Assembly (NCBI RefSeq): GCF_963360655.1
Contig: NZ_OY725712.1
Span: forward strand, 1,302,001-1,366,000
DNA length: 64,000 bases
Reading direction: 5' to 3'
From: Collinsella aerofaciens
GTDB taxonomy: Bacteria > Actinomycetota > Coriobacteriia > Coriobacteriales > Coriobacteriaceae
Part shown: positions 44,601-50,279 of the stretch, piece by piece
Layout: each line of letters opens with the position of its first letter
Position numbering within the stretch: the first letter of the stretch is position 1
Position numbers and translations under genes: made by a program
Notes under the pieces: model-generated
What the model was told of the DNA's origin: nothing
The model's database searches: none
The model's input: the letters and a program-made list of their open reading frames with translations, nothing else

Positions 44601-45920
44601 ACGGCGAAGCCGAGCAAGGGCACCGAGAACGGCGTCACCCCCAACACCATGACGTTTGCGAACAGCTACCAGCCGGGCGCGACCTCCTACCAGATCTCCG
44701 GCATCAAGGTGCTTGAGAATACCGATTCGGCCACCATGCGGACGCCCGCCGATGGCGAGTTCACGTTCGCGCTGATTGACGCGGCCACCGGGCAGGAGAT
44801 TGACCGGACCACGAACGCGGGTATCGCGTTTACCTTCAAGGCCATCTCGTACACTGCGACTGGTTCGCATACGTACCAGGTGAAGGAGGTTGCGGGCCAA
44901 GATGGCACCATCACTTACAGCGATGCGGTGTTGGATGTGACGGTGAGCGTGACCGACGACGGCAGCGGCCAGCTGACCGCGACGGCGAACAAGACGGCCG
45001 CGGATCTGACCTTCACCAACATCTACACGCCGACGGCAACGACGGCGACGATTACCGGAACGAAGGCTCTGACCGGCCGCGACTTGGCCGAGGGTGAGTT
45101 CTCCTTCGACCTGAAGGACGCCGACGGTAACGTGGTGCAGACGGTGCAGAACGGCGCCGACGGCACGTTTGGCTTCGCGCCGCTGCAGCTGGACAAGGTG
45201 GGGACGTACGTCTACACCGTGTCCGAGCGGGCAGGGGCGACGGCGAACGGCGTCACCTACGACACGACGGTCTTTACCGCGACGGTGACGGTGACGGAGA
45301 ATGCGGAGACGCACGCGCTGGAGGCGCAGGTTGCCTACAGCAAGGGCGGCAAGGCTGCGGATGCGGTGGCATTCAGCAACAGCTACGCGCCGGCCGCGAC
45401 TGAGGTGAAGCTGGGGGCCTCCAAGGTGCTGAGCGGCGAAGACCTTAAGGAAGGGCAGTTCTCCTTCCAGCTGAAGGATGCCGACGGCAAGGTGCTGCAG
45501 ACCGCCAAGAACGCGGCGGACGGCACGGTGGGCTTCGAGGCGATCTCGTACGACAAGCCCGGGACGTACGCCTACAGCATCTCCGAGGTGGACGACGGTC
45601 AGAAGAACGTGACGTACGACGCGGCCGAGCACCGGGTAACGGTGACGGTGACGGACGACGGTGCGGGCCATCTGGTGGCGACGGTAACCTATGACGGTGA
45701 CGTGGCGCCGGTGTTCAAGAACACGTACACGCCGCCGACCACCCCGCCGGTCAACCCGCCGACGGAGCCGCCCACCAACCCACCGGTGTCGAAGGAGGAG
45801 AAGCCGGGTCTGCCGAACATGGGCGATACCAGCTTGTCGCCGATGGCCCTGGGTGGCATCGCGGGCGGCGCGGTGGTGCTGATCGCCGCAGGCGTGATTC
45901 TGCGGCGCCGGAACCGGTAA
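35643..45920 (+). CDS. Giant cell-wall adhesin with about 18 tandem pilin isopeptide domains
   Basis: A 3425-residue surface protein. Signal peptide about 1-38 (cleavage after AEA). Residues about 40-360 form a fibro-slime/PA14-like domain (FAGDDDVWVFIDD near 261). SpaA-type domains follow (ETRVPEGY, KTDTEGKPVDGAKFALYT, EVSAPKGFLLND). From about 910 to 3365 run roughly 18 FctA-type domains of 110-145 residues, each ending in a motif like PTFTNTY. A Pro-rich wall spanner (PPVNPPTEPPTNPP), sorting signal LPNMGD, membrane helix and RRRNR end it. LPNMG differs from LPXTG at position 4; no sortase is encoded beside it. Start ATG 35643 has a weak ribosome site; see the leader ORF. Probably host or mucus binding, ligand unknown. 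Confidence 0.9.
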   Translation: MSYGRRRGLRPVSPYAIVLALAVALTASFFLPLRAEAAISDHTVPTTSPSGTTINLFDYWVNPDDHLSVSGSGGVNAGHKFQFNDGKGDGPLNQWTGGTSPRPGIVNNTLSDGYPKLSEALGDESLRYLFDSSAQTGKTSHFGVTGLLKVQGGYYVYDSSENYAAYNADKNAFDIYGTWGIDKVGDSSHQGQFFPFDAADKVFKEENGQLVQTGIKADNTGDSRYNGGKPVNHHFGLSMSTRFVQPKGGLTNNNNDMTFEFAGDDDVWVFIDDVLVGDIGGIHNRASLSINFHTGDIKVNDNYNGTLKSKYQEAGKAGDTSWEGNTFADDTNHTLKFFYLERGATDSNMELKFNLVTVPESDIIKFDQDGKFVQSAEFALYKTDENFTDTTNDKNALLGSGTTDEAGHLTLTNDDDNGVINFDDLYNKNHGNKYYLLKETRVPEGYRSSLTATGGSMQLEYVPASAENGAGGVIINRGGMDADSVVWKTGAFAGAKETITAPVNVYKADDDLTKSDETVNLKSGILFAVVLKRDKSANADIKNQNNWYAVSGDPSTGMGYTLAEKPSKAGAIEAAKKDLHAFTLNTSGQYQVEIQNLPGDISKYYYLLSGDARKDAEYTVAIYHTTESSIANAKPENTVHVYSDGIADGTNFKRQFATRLLVTNIQNRLFVQKTDTEGKPVDGAKFALYTSRQVTTDANGKVVLKGEQTPYDTLTTGSVGNPVPLEGAGIFPNTSAGNRPLVNGTYFLKEVSAPKGFLLNDTLTKVIVDDYGVHADAGTDDDGVSTFVGPGALMKSLGQFGAEGDIDNTLTWIKGQRQTSDGTLDGNDNLSWNNDAKGGEDEVHLKYGANGRVYQYGPTEEGKPYCLETETGWIRMGITQDVPGDTNAKGARANLDDMNLNALFTGATCVRVANEREASLEVTKKVALPDGLTGNKDAEFTFKFTVPTTAGKTYKAAVFENAGTASEKQVGKMFDLENGREQTITADQTIRVYGLAEGDQYAVQELTDTDKMPAGFTLTKREQGGNALSGEDDSISGTIAKQNANGTLAEANKLVFTNTYSVKPPVTLTNAFWAQKVLRGRDWKDGDSFKIYLRADKGTPMPASAKDAPVSGMKQVVKTVKNGDKFDFGNIEYAKPGTYTYLIAEATPSQNDASWLPGFGYSSASYRVTVTVKDSGDGTLSQPAVKMEQTYTDDGVSHEDSPIEVADKIAKITNAYNTDEETISFNVQKTYADQSGANPLVKDKFTFQLEALGGMKNDAVPSGAIDFGKLATSYSVGASKVPMPKGCTSTTTTAKNDDDGIAAFPQITYTMESENLTYVYKVTEVKDSDTSTSSGIGYDDTVYYVLVKNQQVDNESGTGKCLSSTATYWKADGTQLTDTGGYIPFKNTYTVTQTTSAPVTVQKTLAGRAWETSDAFDFTLTPADDATRDAVKNKVVTQRKATDSDETGDLTTKVEIAGAGDATRSATFGVGDLVFTKSGTYTFNVNETKPTDADKTGIAYDGHTSTVTYTVTDIENGKHTGKLTASVAYDNKQATTDADRQVTDAAAFTNIYAASGTYAGIDVTKTLVGTPLKNGMFPFTIEAMTYNGTTAPEPADTDKSFKNTVGKDDGDDTQTATMSGKLKMNFTQLSYNKVYVYKVSEAHGANAGGYTYDTEYPGDAYVLIAVKPNPDNKGQLYTETTIAKGPGVTALVGGGGNVDALTAEAIKGLDTTTNYVKTVSSRNAKPATPTVPFKNSYKSDASDELTPQVTKKISGVESTEKAFSFTLTATEETQQKIAAGDLGVSDDLAGDAHAESKATKDKIIKDKGQTVDFSNMTFNKAGEYTFTLTEVHNADDDPAADGVQNAGWTMDASAYTATVTVEDVDAKLTVTGVTVKKDGDAEAKPIKAEVKDGKVNLATFTNSYAAKGSVTLAAKKRFTGGALAGNDFSFALYKGDKAEGTPIETVTNDEKGNITFQPINYTEAGDYEYTIKEVTGNDQTIVYDGQKVKVKVSVTDNKNGTLDATVTYGGDKAVPTFTNVKPTTDVTVEATKVLAGKALTDGAFAFGLYQGDTSTGNPVKIVQNDKEGKINLALTGLTIGEYDYKLKEENVGADPTITYDTKAVKVHVSVKAEGDKAKATVTYDGKNDAPTFTNKYQPAETSVALTAKKAYVKPDNTPATLKGGEFTFDLYEGDLTAEQLKGKQPIRSAKNSEDGTVTFPAIDYTKAGEYKYTVAEQEGDLSHVTYDATVHHAVVKVMDNAGKLDAAVTYDGDKANAPTFTNTYTAKGSVELTATKIVAVAPGFTHDTKLKGGEYTFELKDADGKVLGTTTNKADGTVKFTRKFTLSNLGGAASKDFTYTIAEKPGTEPGMVYDTHALIYKVTVADDGTGSLTATPQVTSGDKTFTNTYHPKETSVTLKATKRFTGGELAGGDFTFQLLDKDGNVIQTVQNDKDGKVAFQAISYDTPGDHDYTIKEVAGNDPTVVYDTKDVKVHIKVSDEKGELKATATYDGEADVPTFTNSKPTTDVTVEATKILTGKDLTADAFTFGLYDQAGNEVAKGTNDRGGKVELAVKNLNLGEYDYTLKEEKAGQTVDGVAYDAKKVKVHVKVEQNQGDNNKTKVTVTYDGAATAPTFNNTYDAKGSVILTATKTIKVADGFDHTTKPADGEFTFDLKDAAGNVLDTAKNDANGKVSFTREFQLSDLDGAASKDFTYTIVEQPGAEPGMVYDSHPLTYTVTVTDGGNGALNAKAIVTSASGSDTFTNTYQPAATGLALGAQKSYVKKDDNTPIVPKCGEFTFDVYEGNLTAEQLAGAKPVRTATNGADGSVNFDAFSYAKPGTHEYTIVERKGDLAYVTYDAAVHHAVVTVADNAGTLQASVAYDGTNVTKPSFTNTYEAQATDSGAIALTKSVDVHDGSYQLKAGDFAFELVGSDGSVIQTQKNDAHGKVAFDKLTFDHAGTFTYTVREVQPTGDAPGVPGVTYTGKTYTLTYVVKDNNDGKLAVESSTAKPSKGTENGVTPNTMTFANSYQPGATSYQISGIKVLENTDSATMRTPADGEFTFALIDAATGQEIDRTTNAGIAFTFKAISYTATGSHTYQVKEVAGQDGTITYSDAVLDVTVSVTDDGSGQLTATANKTAADLTFTNIYTPTATTATITGTKALTGRDLAEGEFSFDLKDADGNVVQTVQNGADGTFGFAPLQLDKVGTYVYTVSERAGATANGVTYDTTVFTATVTVTENAETHALEAQVAYSKGGKAADAVAFSNSYAPAATEVKLGASKVLSGEDLKEGQFSFQLKDADGKVLQTAKNAADGTVGFEAISYDKPGTYAYSISEVDDGQKNVTYDAAEHRVTVTVTDDGAGHLVATVTYDGDVAPVFKNTYTPPTTPPVNPPTEPPTNPPVSKEEKPGLPNMGDTSLSPMALGGIAGGAVVLIAAGVILRRRNR
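41364..42818 (+). repeat. Four-domain block A-B-C-D in the giant adhesin
   Basis: Domain starts at 41364 (A, residue 1908), 41706 (B, 2022), 42060 (C, 2140) and 42444 (D, 2268). A has the KRFTGG motif, B PTTDVTVEATK, C AYVKPDNTP and VHHAV, D GSVELTATK and EPGMVYD. Total 1455 bp. Confidence 0.75.
42819..44276 (+). repeat. Four-domain block A'-B'-D'-C' in the giant adhesin
   Basis: Domain starts at 42819 (A', residue 2393), 43152 (B', 2504), 43509 (D', 2623) and 43890 (C', 2750). Same four domain types as the preceding block with the last two exchanged; total 1458 bp, only 3 bp longer. Confidence 0.75.
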
Positions 45921-45949
45921 CTGCGGCGGCCGAGAAGGGCTTTGATTGA

Positions 45950-45986
45950 GGGCGGGTGGTCGCAGGGCGCGGCCACCCGCCCTTTT
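45950..45986 (+). terminator. Terminator of the giant adhesin
   Basis: GGGCGGGTGG 45950-45959 pairs with CCACCCGCCC 45973-45982, followed by TTTTC. Confidence 0.88.
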
Positions 45987-46001
45987 CGGTGAAAGGCTAT
46001 G

Positions 46002-46121
46002 TTAGCCCGCCGTTTGCACGTCCGGCTCCGGATGGAACTCGTACTCCGGCTCCATCATCTTCTTCCAGGTCTTCCTGTAGCGCCCGTCCTCGAGCTGCTC
46101 GCGCATGAGCGGCGTCCTGTT
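46002..46121 (-). pseudogene. C-terminal remnant of a gene cut at the 61-bp repeat
   Basis: On the minus strand a 39-codon frame (ending YEFHPEPDVQTAG, stop TAA 46004-46002) runs up to position 46121, exactly where the right 61-bp repeat begins. It has protein-like composition (KTWKKMMEPEYEF) but no start, so it looks like the tail of a gene severed by the rearrangement. Family not recognised. Confidence 0.4.
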
Positions 46122-46182
46122 CCCGTCGCGCCTACCTCCAAGGCATCCGCTTCCTCATCGCCCTGCTCCACACGCTCTAGAA
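46122..46182. repeat. 61-bp direct repeat, right copy
   Basis: Perfect copy of 35288-35348, here not attached to the M20 gene. It marks the right border of the giant-adhesin segment. Confidence 0.95.
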
Positions 46183-46183
46183 G

Positions 46184-46262
46184 CCCGGAAAAGCTGCACG
46201 AAGCAGCCATCTGGACCCGGAAAAGCTGCAAATCTAGGCCAAATACACCCGGAAAAGCTGCA
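46184..46262 (+). repeat. Three 15-nt repeats at exact 32-nt spacing
   Basis: CCCGGAAAAGCTGCA at 46184-46198, 46216-46230 and 46248-46262. The 17-nt spacers differ. The period is about three helical turns, so all sites face the same side of the DNA, as in iteron or recombinase arm sites. The remaining stretch 46263-46482 holds the prfA upstream region; a possible -10 box TATCAT lies near 46320. Confidence 0.75.
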
Positions 46263-46482
46263 AACCGCAGGTGAAGGAGTTACATTCCGTGCGGGTTATA
46301 TGCAGGTATGCCTGCGCACGCTATCATGTATGGGTTAGACCGCAACTATGTACCCCATACGCGAAGGGATGCGCATGTATCTGAAGATCGACATGTTCTA
46401 GCTGGGCTTACCCCCGCAGTGGCGCCGCGCGCCCCATCAACTCTGCCGATTTTCACCTTCACGCACATAAAGGAGTCCCGCC

Positions 46483-47550
46483 ATGCGCGACAAGCTCGAA
46501 AAGATTATTAAGGCCTACGAGGAGCTCGAGAAGAAGCTCTCCGACCCGGCCGTCGCCTCCGACATCAAGGAGTTCACGCGTCTCAACAAGGAGTACGCAC
46601 ACCAGTCCGACCTCATCGCCGCCTCGCGCGAGTACATCGGCGCGCTCGATGACATCGAGGCCGCCAAGGAGATGCTCCGCGACACCAGCGATGCGGACGA
46701 GAAGGAGATGCTCCAGATGGACATCTCCGAGAACGAGGAAAAGCTCCCACAGCTCGAGGAAGACATCAAGTACATGCTCATCCCGAGCGACCCCAACGAC
46801 GACAAGAACACCATCGTCGAGATCCGCTCCGCCGCCGGTGGCGACGAGGCCGCCATCTTTGCCGGCGATCTGTACAAGATGTACCAGCGCTTCTGCGAGT
46901 CGCGTGGTTGGAAGACCACGGTGCTCGATTCCAGCCCCAGCGAGGCTGGCGGCTTTAAGTCCATCGAGTTCAAGGTCGAGGGCGACCGCGTCTACTCCGT
47001 CATGAAGTACGAGTCCGGCGTGCACCGCGTCCAGCGTGTCCCCAAGACCGAGTCCCAGGGCCGTATCCAGACTTCCACGGCTACCGTCGCCGTGCTTCCC
47101 GAGGCCGAGGAGATCGACGTCCAGATTAACCAGTCCGATCTGCGCATCGACACCTACTGTGCTTCCGGCCCTGGCGGTCAGTGCGTTAACACTACCTACT
47201 CCGCCGTGCGCATTACCCACCTGCCCACCAACACCGTGGTGCAGTCGCAGGAGCAGCGCTCCCAGATTCAGAACCGCGAGGTCTGCATGCAGATGCTGCG
47301 CGCCCGTCTGTACGAGATGGAGCTCGAGAAGCAGCAGGCCGAGCTCGGTGCCGAGCGTCAGAGCCAGATCGGCCACGGCAACCGTTCCGAGAAGATCCGT
47401 ACCTACAACCAGCCCCAGGACCGTGTGACCGATCACCGCATCGGCTTCAACTCCACCTACAACGGCGTGCTTCTGGGCGACCAGCTCGGCACCGTCATCG
47501 AGGCCCTCGCCGCCGCCGAGCGAGCCGAGAAGCTGGCACAGGCTGTGTAG
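46483..47550 (+). CDS. prfA: Peptide chain release factor 1
   Basis: A 355-residue RF1. The N-terminal coiled-coil domain is followed by the PxT anticodon tripeptide (PKT in RVPKTES, with RF2 expected to have SPF) and the catalytic GGQ in SGPGGQCVN. Releases peptides at UAA and UAG. AAAGGAG stands upstream of ATG 46483. Together with prmC downstream, which methylates the GGQ glutamine, it forms a classical pair, here separated by 632 bp of repeats. Confidence 0.97.
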   Translation: MRDKLEKIIKAYEELEKKLSDPAVASDIKEFTRLNKEYAHQSDLIAASREYIGALDDIEAAKEMLRDTSDADEKEMLQMDISENEEKLPQLEEDIKYMLIPSDPNDDKNTIVEIRSAAGGDEAAIFAGDLYKMYQRFCESRGWKTTVLDSSPSEAGGFKSIEFKVEGDRVYSVMKYESGVHRVQRVPKTESQGRIQTSTATVAVLPEAEEIDVQINQSDLRIDTYCASGPGGQCVNTTYSAVRITHLPTNTVVQSQEQRSQIQNREVCMQMLRARLYEMELEKQQAELGAERQSQIGHGNRSEKIRTYNQPQDRVTDHRIGFNSTYNGVLLGDQLGTVIEALAAAERAEKLAQAV

Positions 47551-47697
47551 GTTCCGCCGTTCTACCGAACGGCGGACCAGCCGACGCTGCGCGGGCCGCA
47601 TTTGGACAATCTGACGTTCAACTTCAAGGGCGCGACCAGAAGGTCAGCGCCCTTTCGTTTCACGTCACCTTGTCTCAAATGCGACCCGCTCGCTGTC
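47550..47697. repeat. Dispersed structured element, copy IV
   Basis: First hairpin 47550-47578 (CCGCCGTT/AACGGCGG) starts on the last base of the prfA stop codon. Then GACGCTGC, outer stem 47591-47607 with 47671-47689 (GCGGG, CGCATTT), middle stem TGACGT/ACGTCA, and inner hairpin 47628-47652 with GGGCGCGACC and loop AGAA. CGCTGTC follows. Confidence 0.85.
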
Positions 47698-47761
47698 CGT
47701 CCTCTACCTGCGGCGCTGCCTTGCTCCGGATGCGGTATGCTCAACCTGCGGCGCCTTAGAG

Positions 47762-47790
47762 GTAGTCATTGGGGACGTTCTTAAATGACT
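47762..47790 (+). repeat. REP-like palindrome with GTAG head
   Basis: Begins GTAGTCATT, loop GGGGACGTTCTTA, closing AATGACT. The same 29-nt sequence recurs at 63320-63348 with one difference. A GTAG tetranucleotide followed by an imperfect palindrome is the layout of REP sequences handled by RAYT transposases. Confidence 0.7.
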
Positions 47791-47793
47791 AGG

Positions 47794-48182
47794 TTGGGCA
47801 CATTGCTTTGAGATGTTATTCAATCGGCTTTGATGGCCATGAAGTCGGCTACCTGCTCAAAGAAATTAGCGGCATTCATCTGCTATTGAAAATAATGCTC
47901 GAAAAATCGTTCAAGAAGTCGCGGGGCGATTTTTGATGCGTCGCGCGTCAAGTGATTTGGCAAGTTCTTGGTTAGATATTGGTTAGTTTTGGGGCAACCT
48001 TGCCAAAAGCTTGACGAATGCAAATCTAGACGTCGGCGAATGAACACTTTGAGCGAGCTCGGTGCAAAAATCTGGGCTGATTCTCGATAATCGCCTTCAA
48101 TCGTCCCTTGCCAAGCGCTGGCCTCGCGTACAATCTGCTCCGACATTCGCGCGCCGTCCGGCGCTTAAGAGGGGAGGGCCCC
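47794..48182. other. 389-bp gene-free stretch before prmC
   Basis: No convincing gene. Two hairpins are visible: GAAAAATCG 47901-47909 with CGATTTTT 47927-47934, and TTTGGCAAG 47956-47964 with CTTGCCAAA 47999-48007 (the latter enclosing two GGTTAG repeats). Slightly AT-richer than its surroundings. It may hold the prmC promoter, which was not identified. Confidence 0.4.
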
Positions 48183-49433
48183 ATGGCAAACGAGATTTGG
48201 ACCATCAAGCGTTGTCTCGAGTGGACCAAGGAGTACCTGGCCGAGCGCGGCGAGGAGCACCCCCGTCTTTCTGCCGAGTGGCTGCTGTGCGCCGCCACGG
48301 GCCTGGCGCGCATTGACCTATATATGCGCATGGACGAGACGCTTAACGCGGCTCAGCTCGAGACCATGCACGCGGCCGTTGTTCGTCGCGCTAAAGGTGA
48401 ACCGCTGCAGTACATCACCGGCAGCACGCAGTTTCGCATGATCGACGTCACGTGCGCCCCCGGCGTGCTCATTCCGCGTCCCGAGACCGAGATGCTCGTC
48501 GAGGAAGTCCTCAATTATCTGGATGCCGAGGTGCTGAGCCCCGAGGCTGCCGCCCGTCAGCGCGTTGAGCTGCCCTGGAACGATGAGGTTGAGGAGGCAC
48601 GCAAGGCCGAGGCCGCGCTGGCAGACGAACGCGCGACCGCCGAGCGCCGTGCCGCTAACCTGACGGCCGCCGACGAGGCGGCGCTGGGCGGCGATGTGCT
48701 GGGCAGCCGTGCCTATGCCGAGGAGCTGGCCGACCGCGAGGCCGAGGAAGCCGCCGCGCAGGCAGCAGAAGCCGAAGCCGCGGAAGCCGCCGAGCCCGAG
48801 CTCGACGAATACGGCATCGCCATCGAGGGTGCCGACCAGGAGACGGCTTCAGCTCAGGATGCCGCTTCGCCTGCCCCAGCCGAGCCTCGCATCGCCCGCG
48901 TTCTCGAGGTCGGCTGCGGCACGGGCTGCATTTCGCTCTCCCTTGCCTGGGAGCGCCGCGGCCACATTACCTGCACCGCCACCGATATCGAGCCGCGCGC
49001 TATCGATTTGGCCACCAAAAACCGCGATGCGCTTGGCCTCACGTCCGACGAGGTCGCCTTTAGTCTCACCAACCTGGTGAGTTCTATTCCCCGCGAAGAG
49101 TGGGGCACCTTCGACGTGCTTGTCTCCAACCCACCTTACATCCCGACCGGCGTCATGCGCTCGCTGCCGCACGAGGTCAAGGATTTTGAGCCCGACCTGG
49201 CGCTCGAGGGCGGCGCCGACGGCCTCGATATCTTCCGCCGCCTGCTCAATGCGGCGCCTTACATGCTGCGCGCCGGCGGCCTGTTTGCCTGCGAGCTCTA
49301 CGAGGGTGCCCTCGATGCCGCGGCCGAGCTCTGTCGCCAGGCAGGCCTTTCGGACGTGCGTATCGTCCATGACCTCACCGATCGCCCCCGCATCGTCCGA
49401 GCCATCGTCACCGAGCCCAAACAGCGCCAGTAA
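48183..49433 (+). CDS. prmC: Release factor glutamine N5-methyltransferase with a large insertion
   Basis: 416 residues against the usual 280-290. Residues 1-111 form the normal helical substrate-binding domain (GEPLQYITG, PRPETEMLVEEVL). The SAM-binding domain starts at about 238 (LEVGCGTG 241-248) and carries the active-site NPPY at 316-319. Between them about 125 residues of Ala/Glu-rich sequence are inserted exactly at the domain linker. Catalytic motifs are intact, so the enzyme should still methylate the GGQ glutamine of release factors. ATG 48183 has GGGGAGGG upstream. Confidence 0.93.
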   Translation: MANEIWTIKRCLEWTKEYLAERGEEHPRLSAEWLLCAATGLARIDLYMRMDETLNAAQLETMHAAVVRRAKGEPLQYITGSTQFRMIDVTCAPGVLIPRPETEMLVEEVLNYLDAEVLSPEAAARQRVELPWNDEVEEARKAEAALADERATAERRAANLTAADEAALGGDVLGSRAYAEELADREAEEAAAQAAEAEAAEAAEPELDEYGIAIEGADQETASAQDAASPAPAEPRIARVLEVGCGTGCISLSLAWERRGHITCTATDIEPRAIDLATKNRDALGLTSDEVAFSLTNLVSSIPREEWGTFDVLVSNPPYIPTGVMRSLPHEVKDFEPDLALEGGADGLDIFRRLLNAAPYMLRAGGLFACELYEGALDAAAELCRQAGLSDVRIVHDLTDRPRIVRAIVTEPKQRQ

Positions 49434-49447
49434 TATTTATTAACTGG

Positions 49448-49477
49448 TTAGCAAAAATTATAAAGTAGTTTATAATT
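49448..49477 (+). promoter_or_regulatory. hicAB promoter and overlapping palindromic operator
   Basis: -35 TTAGCA 49448-49453, 17-nt spacer, -10 TATAAT 49471-49476. The perfect palindrome AATTATAAA 49456-49464 / TTTATAATT 49469-49477 covers the spacer and -10 box, fitting autorepression by the HicB DNA-binding tail. AT-rich island in a GC-rich genome. Confidence 0.7.
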
Positions 49478-49501
49478 AGGACGGCTGAAAGAGGTCGGCC
49501 C

Positions 49502-49687
49502 ATGCAACCTCCTACCTTTCGGGAAATCATTGCCCTACTCAAGCACGATGGATTCGTGAAGGTCGCGCAAGTCGGTAGTCATGCTAAGTATGTTTCTGGT
49601 GACCGTGTTGTCACCGTGAACGGCTCTGGTGGTGATCGACCAAAGAAGGGCACGTGGGCAAGTATTCGTCGCCAAGCTGAATGGTAG
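49502..49687 (+). CDS. hicA: HicA family toxin (mRNA interferase)
   Basis: 61 residues with the double-stranded-RNA-binding-like HicA fold: REIIALLKHDGF, then VGSHAKY with the catalytic His, then a C-terminal basic region. Toxin-first order (hicA before hicB) is usual. It ends 11 nt before the antitoxin start. Confidence 0.9.
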   Translation: MQPPTFREIIALLKHDGFVKVAQVGSHAKYVSGDRVVTVNGSGGDRPKKGTWASIRRQAEW

Positions 49688-49698
49688 TTGGAGGCAAA

Positions 49699-50145
49699 AT
49701 GAGGCAGCGATTTACCTATGACTGCGTTCTCATAAAAGAAGACGACGGTTACTGCGCCAGTTTCCCGCAGATTCCCGGCGCCTTTGCCGATGGCGATACG
49801 CGCGAAGAAGCGATTGCCCATGCCACCGAGGCACTGATGGCGTTTTTGGCCGACGACCTCAACAACGGTTTGACTCCGGCAGGGTACGAACGCTCGGCCG
49901 AGGTCGTGGCCCTTTCAGTCGAAATCGACCACGAGGACGCTCGGGAAGCGGCGTGCCGAACATTTAAAGACGCAGCGCTGGACCTCAAAGTCTCCGCTCC
50001 GCGGATTACCGCGCTGGTCAAAGCCGGAAAGCTCGATGTTGAACTTGTCGACGGCCGTCGGATGATAACGATAGACAGCATCGAGCGCTACGCCGCCCAA
50101 GAACGCCACGCCGGCAGGCCAAAGAAGTTCGTCGCAGTCCAATAA
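49699..50145 (+). CDS. hicB: HicB family antitoxin
   Basis: 148 residues. The N-terminal HicB fold (YDCVLIKEDDGYCASFPQIPG, FADGDTREEAIAHATEAL) neutralises HicA; the C-terminal part (KVSAPRITALVKAGKL and a short helix) is a DNA-binding region, probably binding the palindrome before hicA. ATG 49699 is chosen over the longer frame because GGAGG lies 8 nt upstream and it matches the family start. Confidence 0.9.
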   Translation: MRQRFTYDCVLIKEDDGYCASFPQIPGAFADGDTREEAIAHATEALMAFLADDLNNGLTPAGYERSAEVVALSVEIDHEDAREAACRTFKDAALDLKVSAPRITALVKAGKLDVELVDGRRMITIDSIERYAAQERHAGRPKKFVAVQ

Positions 50146-50279
50146 CCCCCTCACTTTCACCGACTACTAGAGCCGCTCACCAAACCAACATGCGCTCTGG
50201 GCAAATAGGTTGAACGTTTCGTGCGAGAATGCCCCACAGTAAACAAACTTGCACCAGAGCGTAAGGGGCTGGCATACAC

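Noticed and set aside
46184-46262. CRISPR-like array from three regularly spaced repeats
   Set aside because: The repeat is only 15 nt with 17-nt spacers, there are just three units and no cas genes nearby; iteron-like binding sites fit better.
45999-46338. Plus-strand open frames across the right 61-bp repeat
   Set aside because: They arise because the repeat is coding in the M20 gene; there is no start context and the frames run into the 15-nt repeats.
47832-48146. Small minus-strand frames between prfA and prmC (19 and 87 codons)
   Set aside because: No ribosome sites or recognisable families; the region is rich in hairpins.
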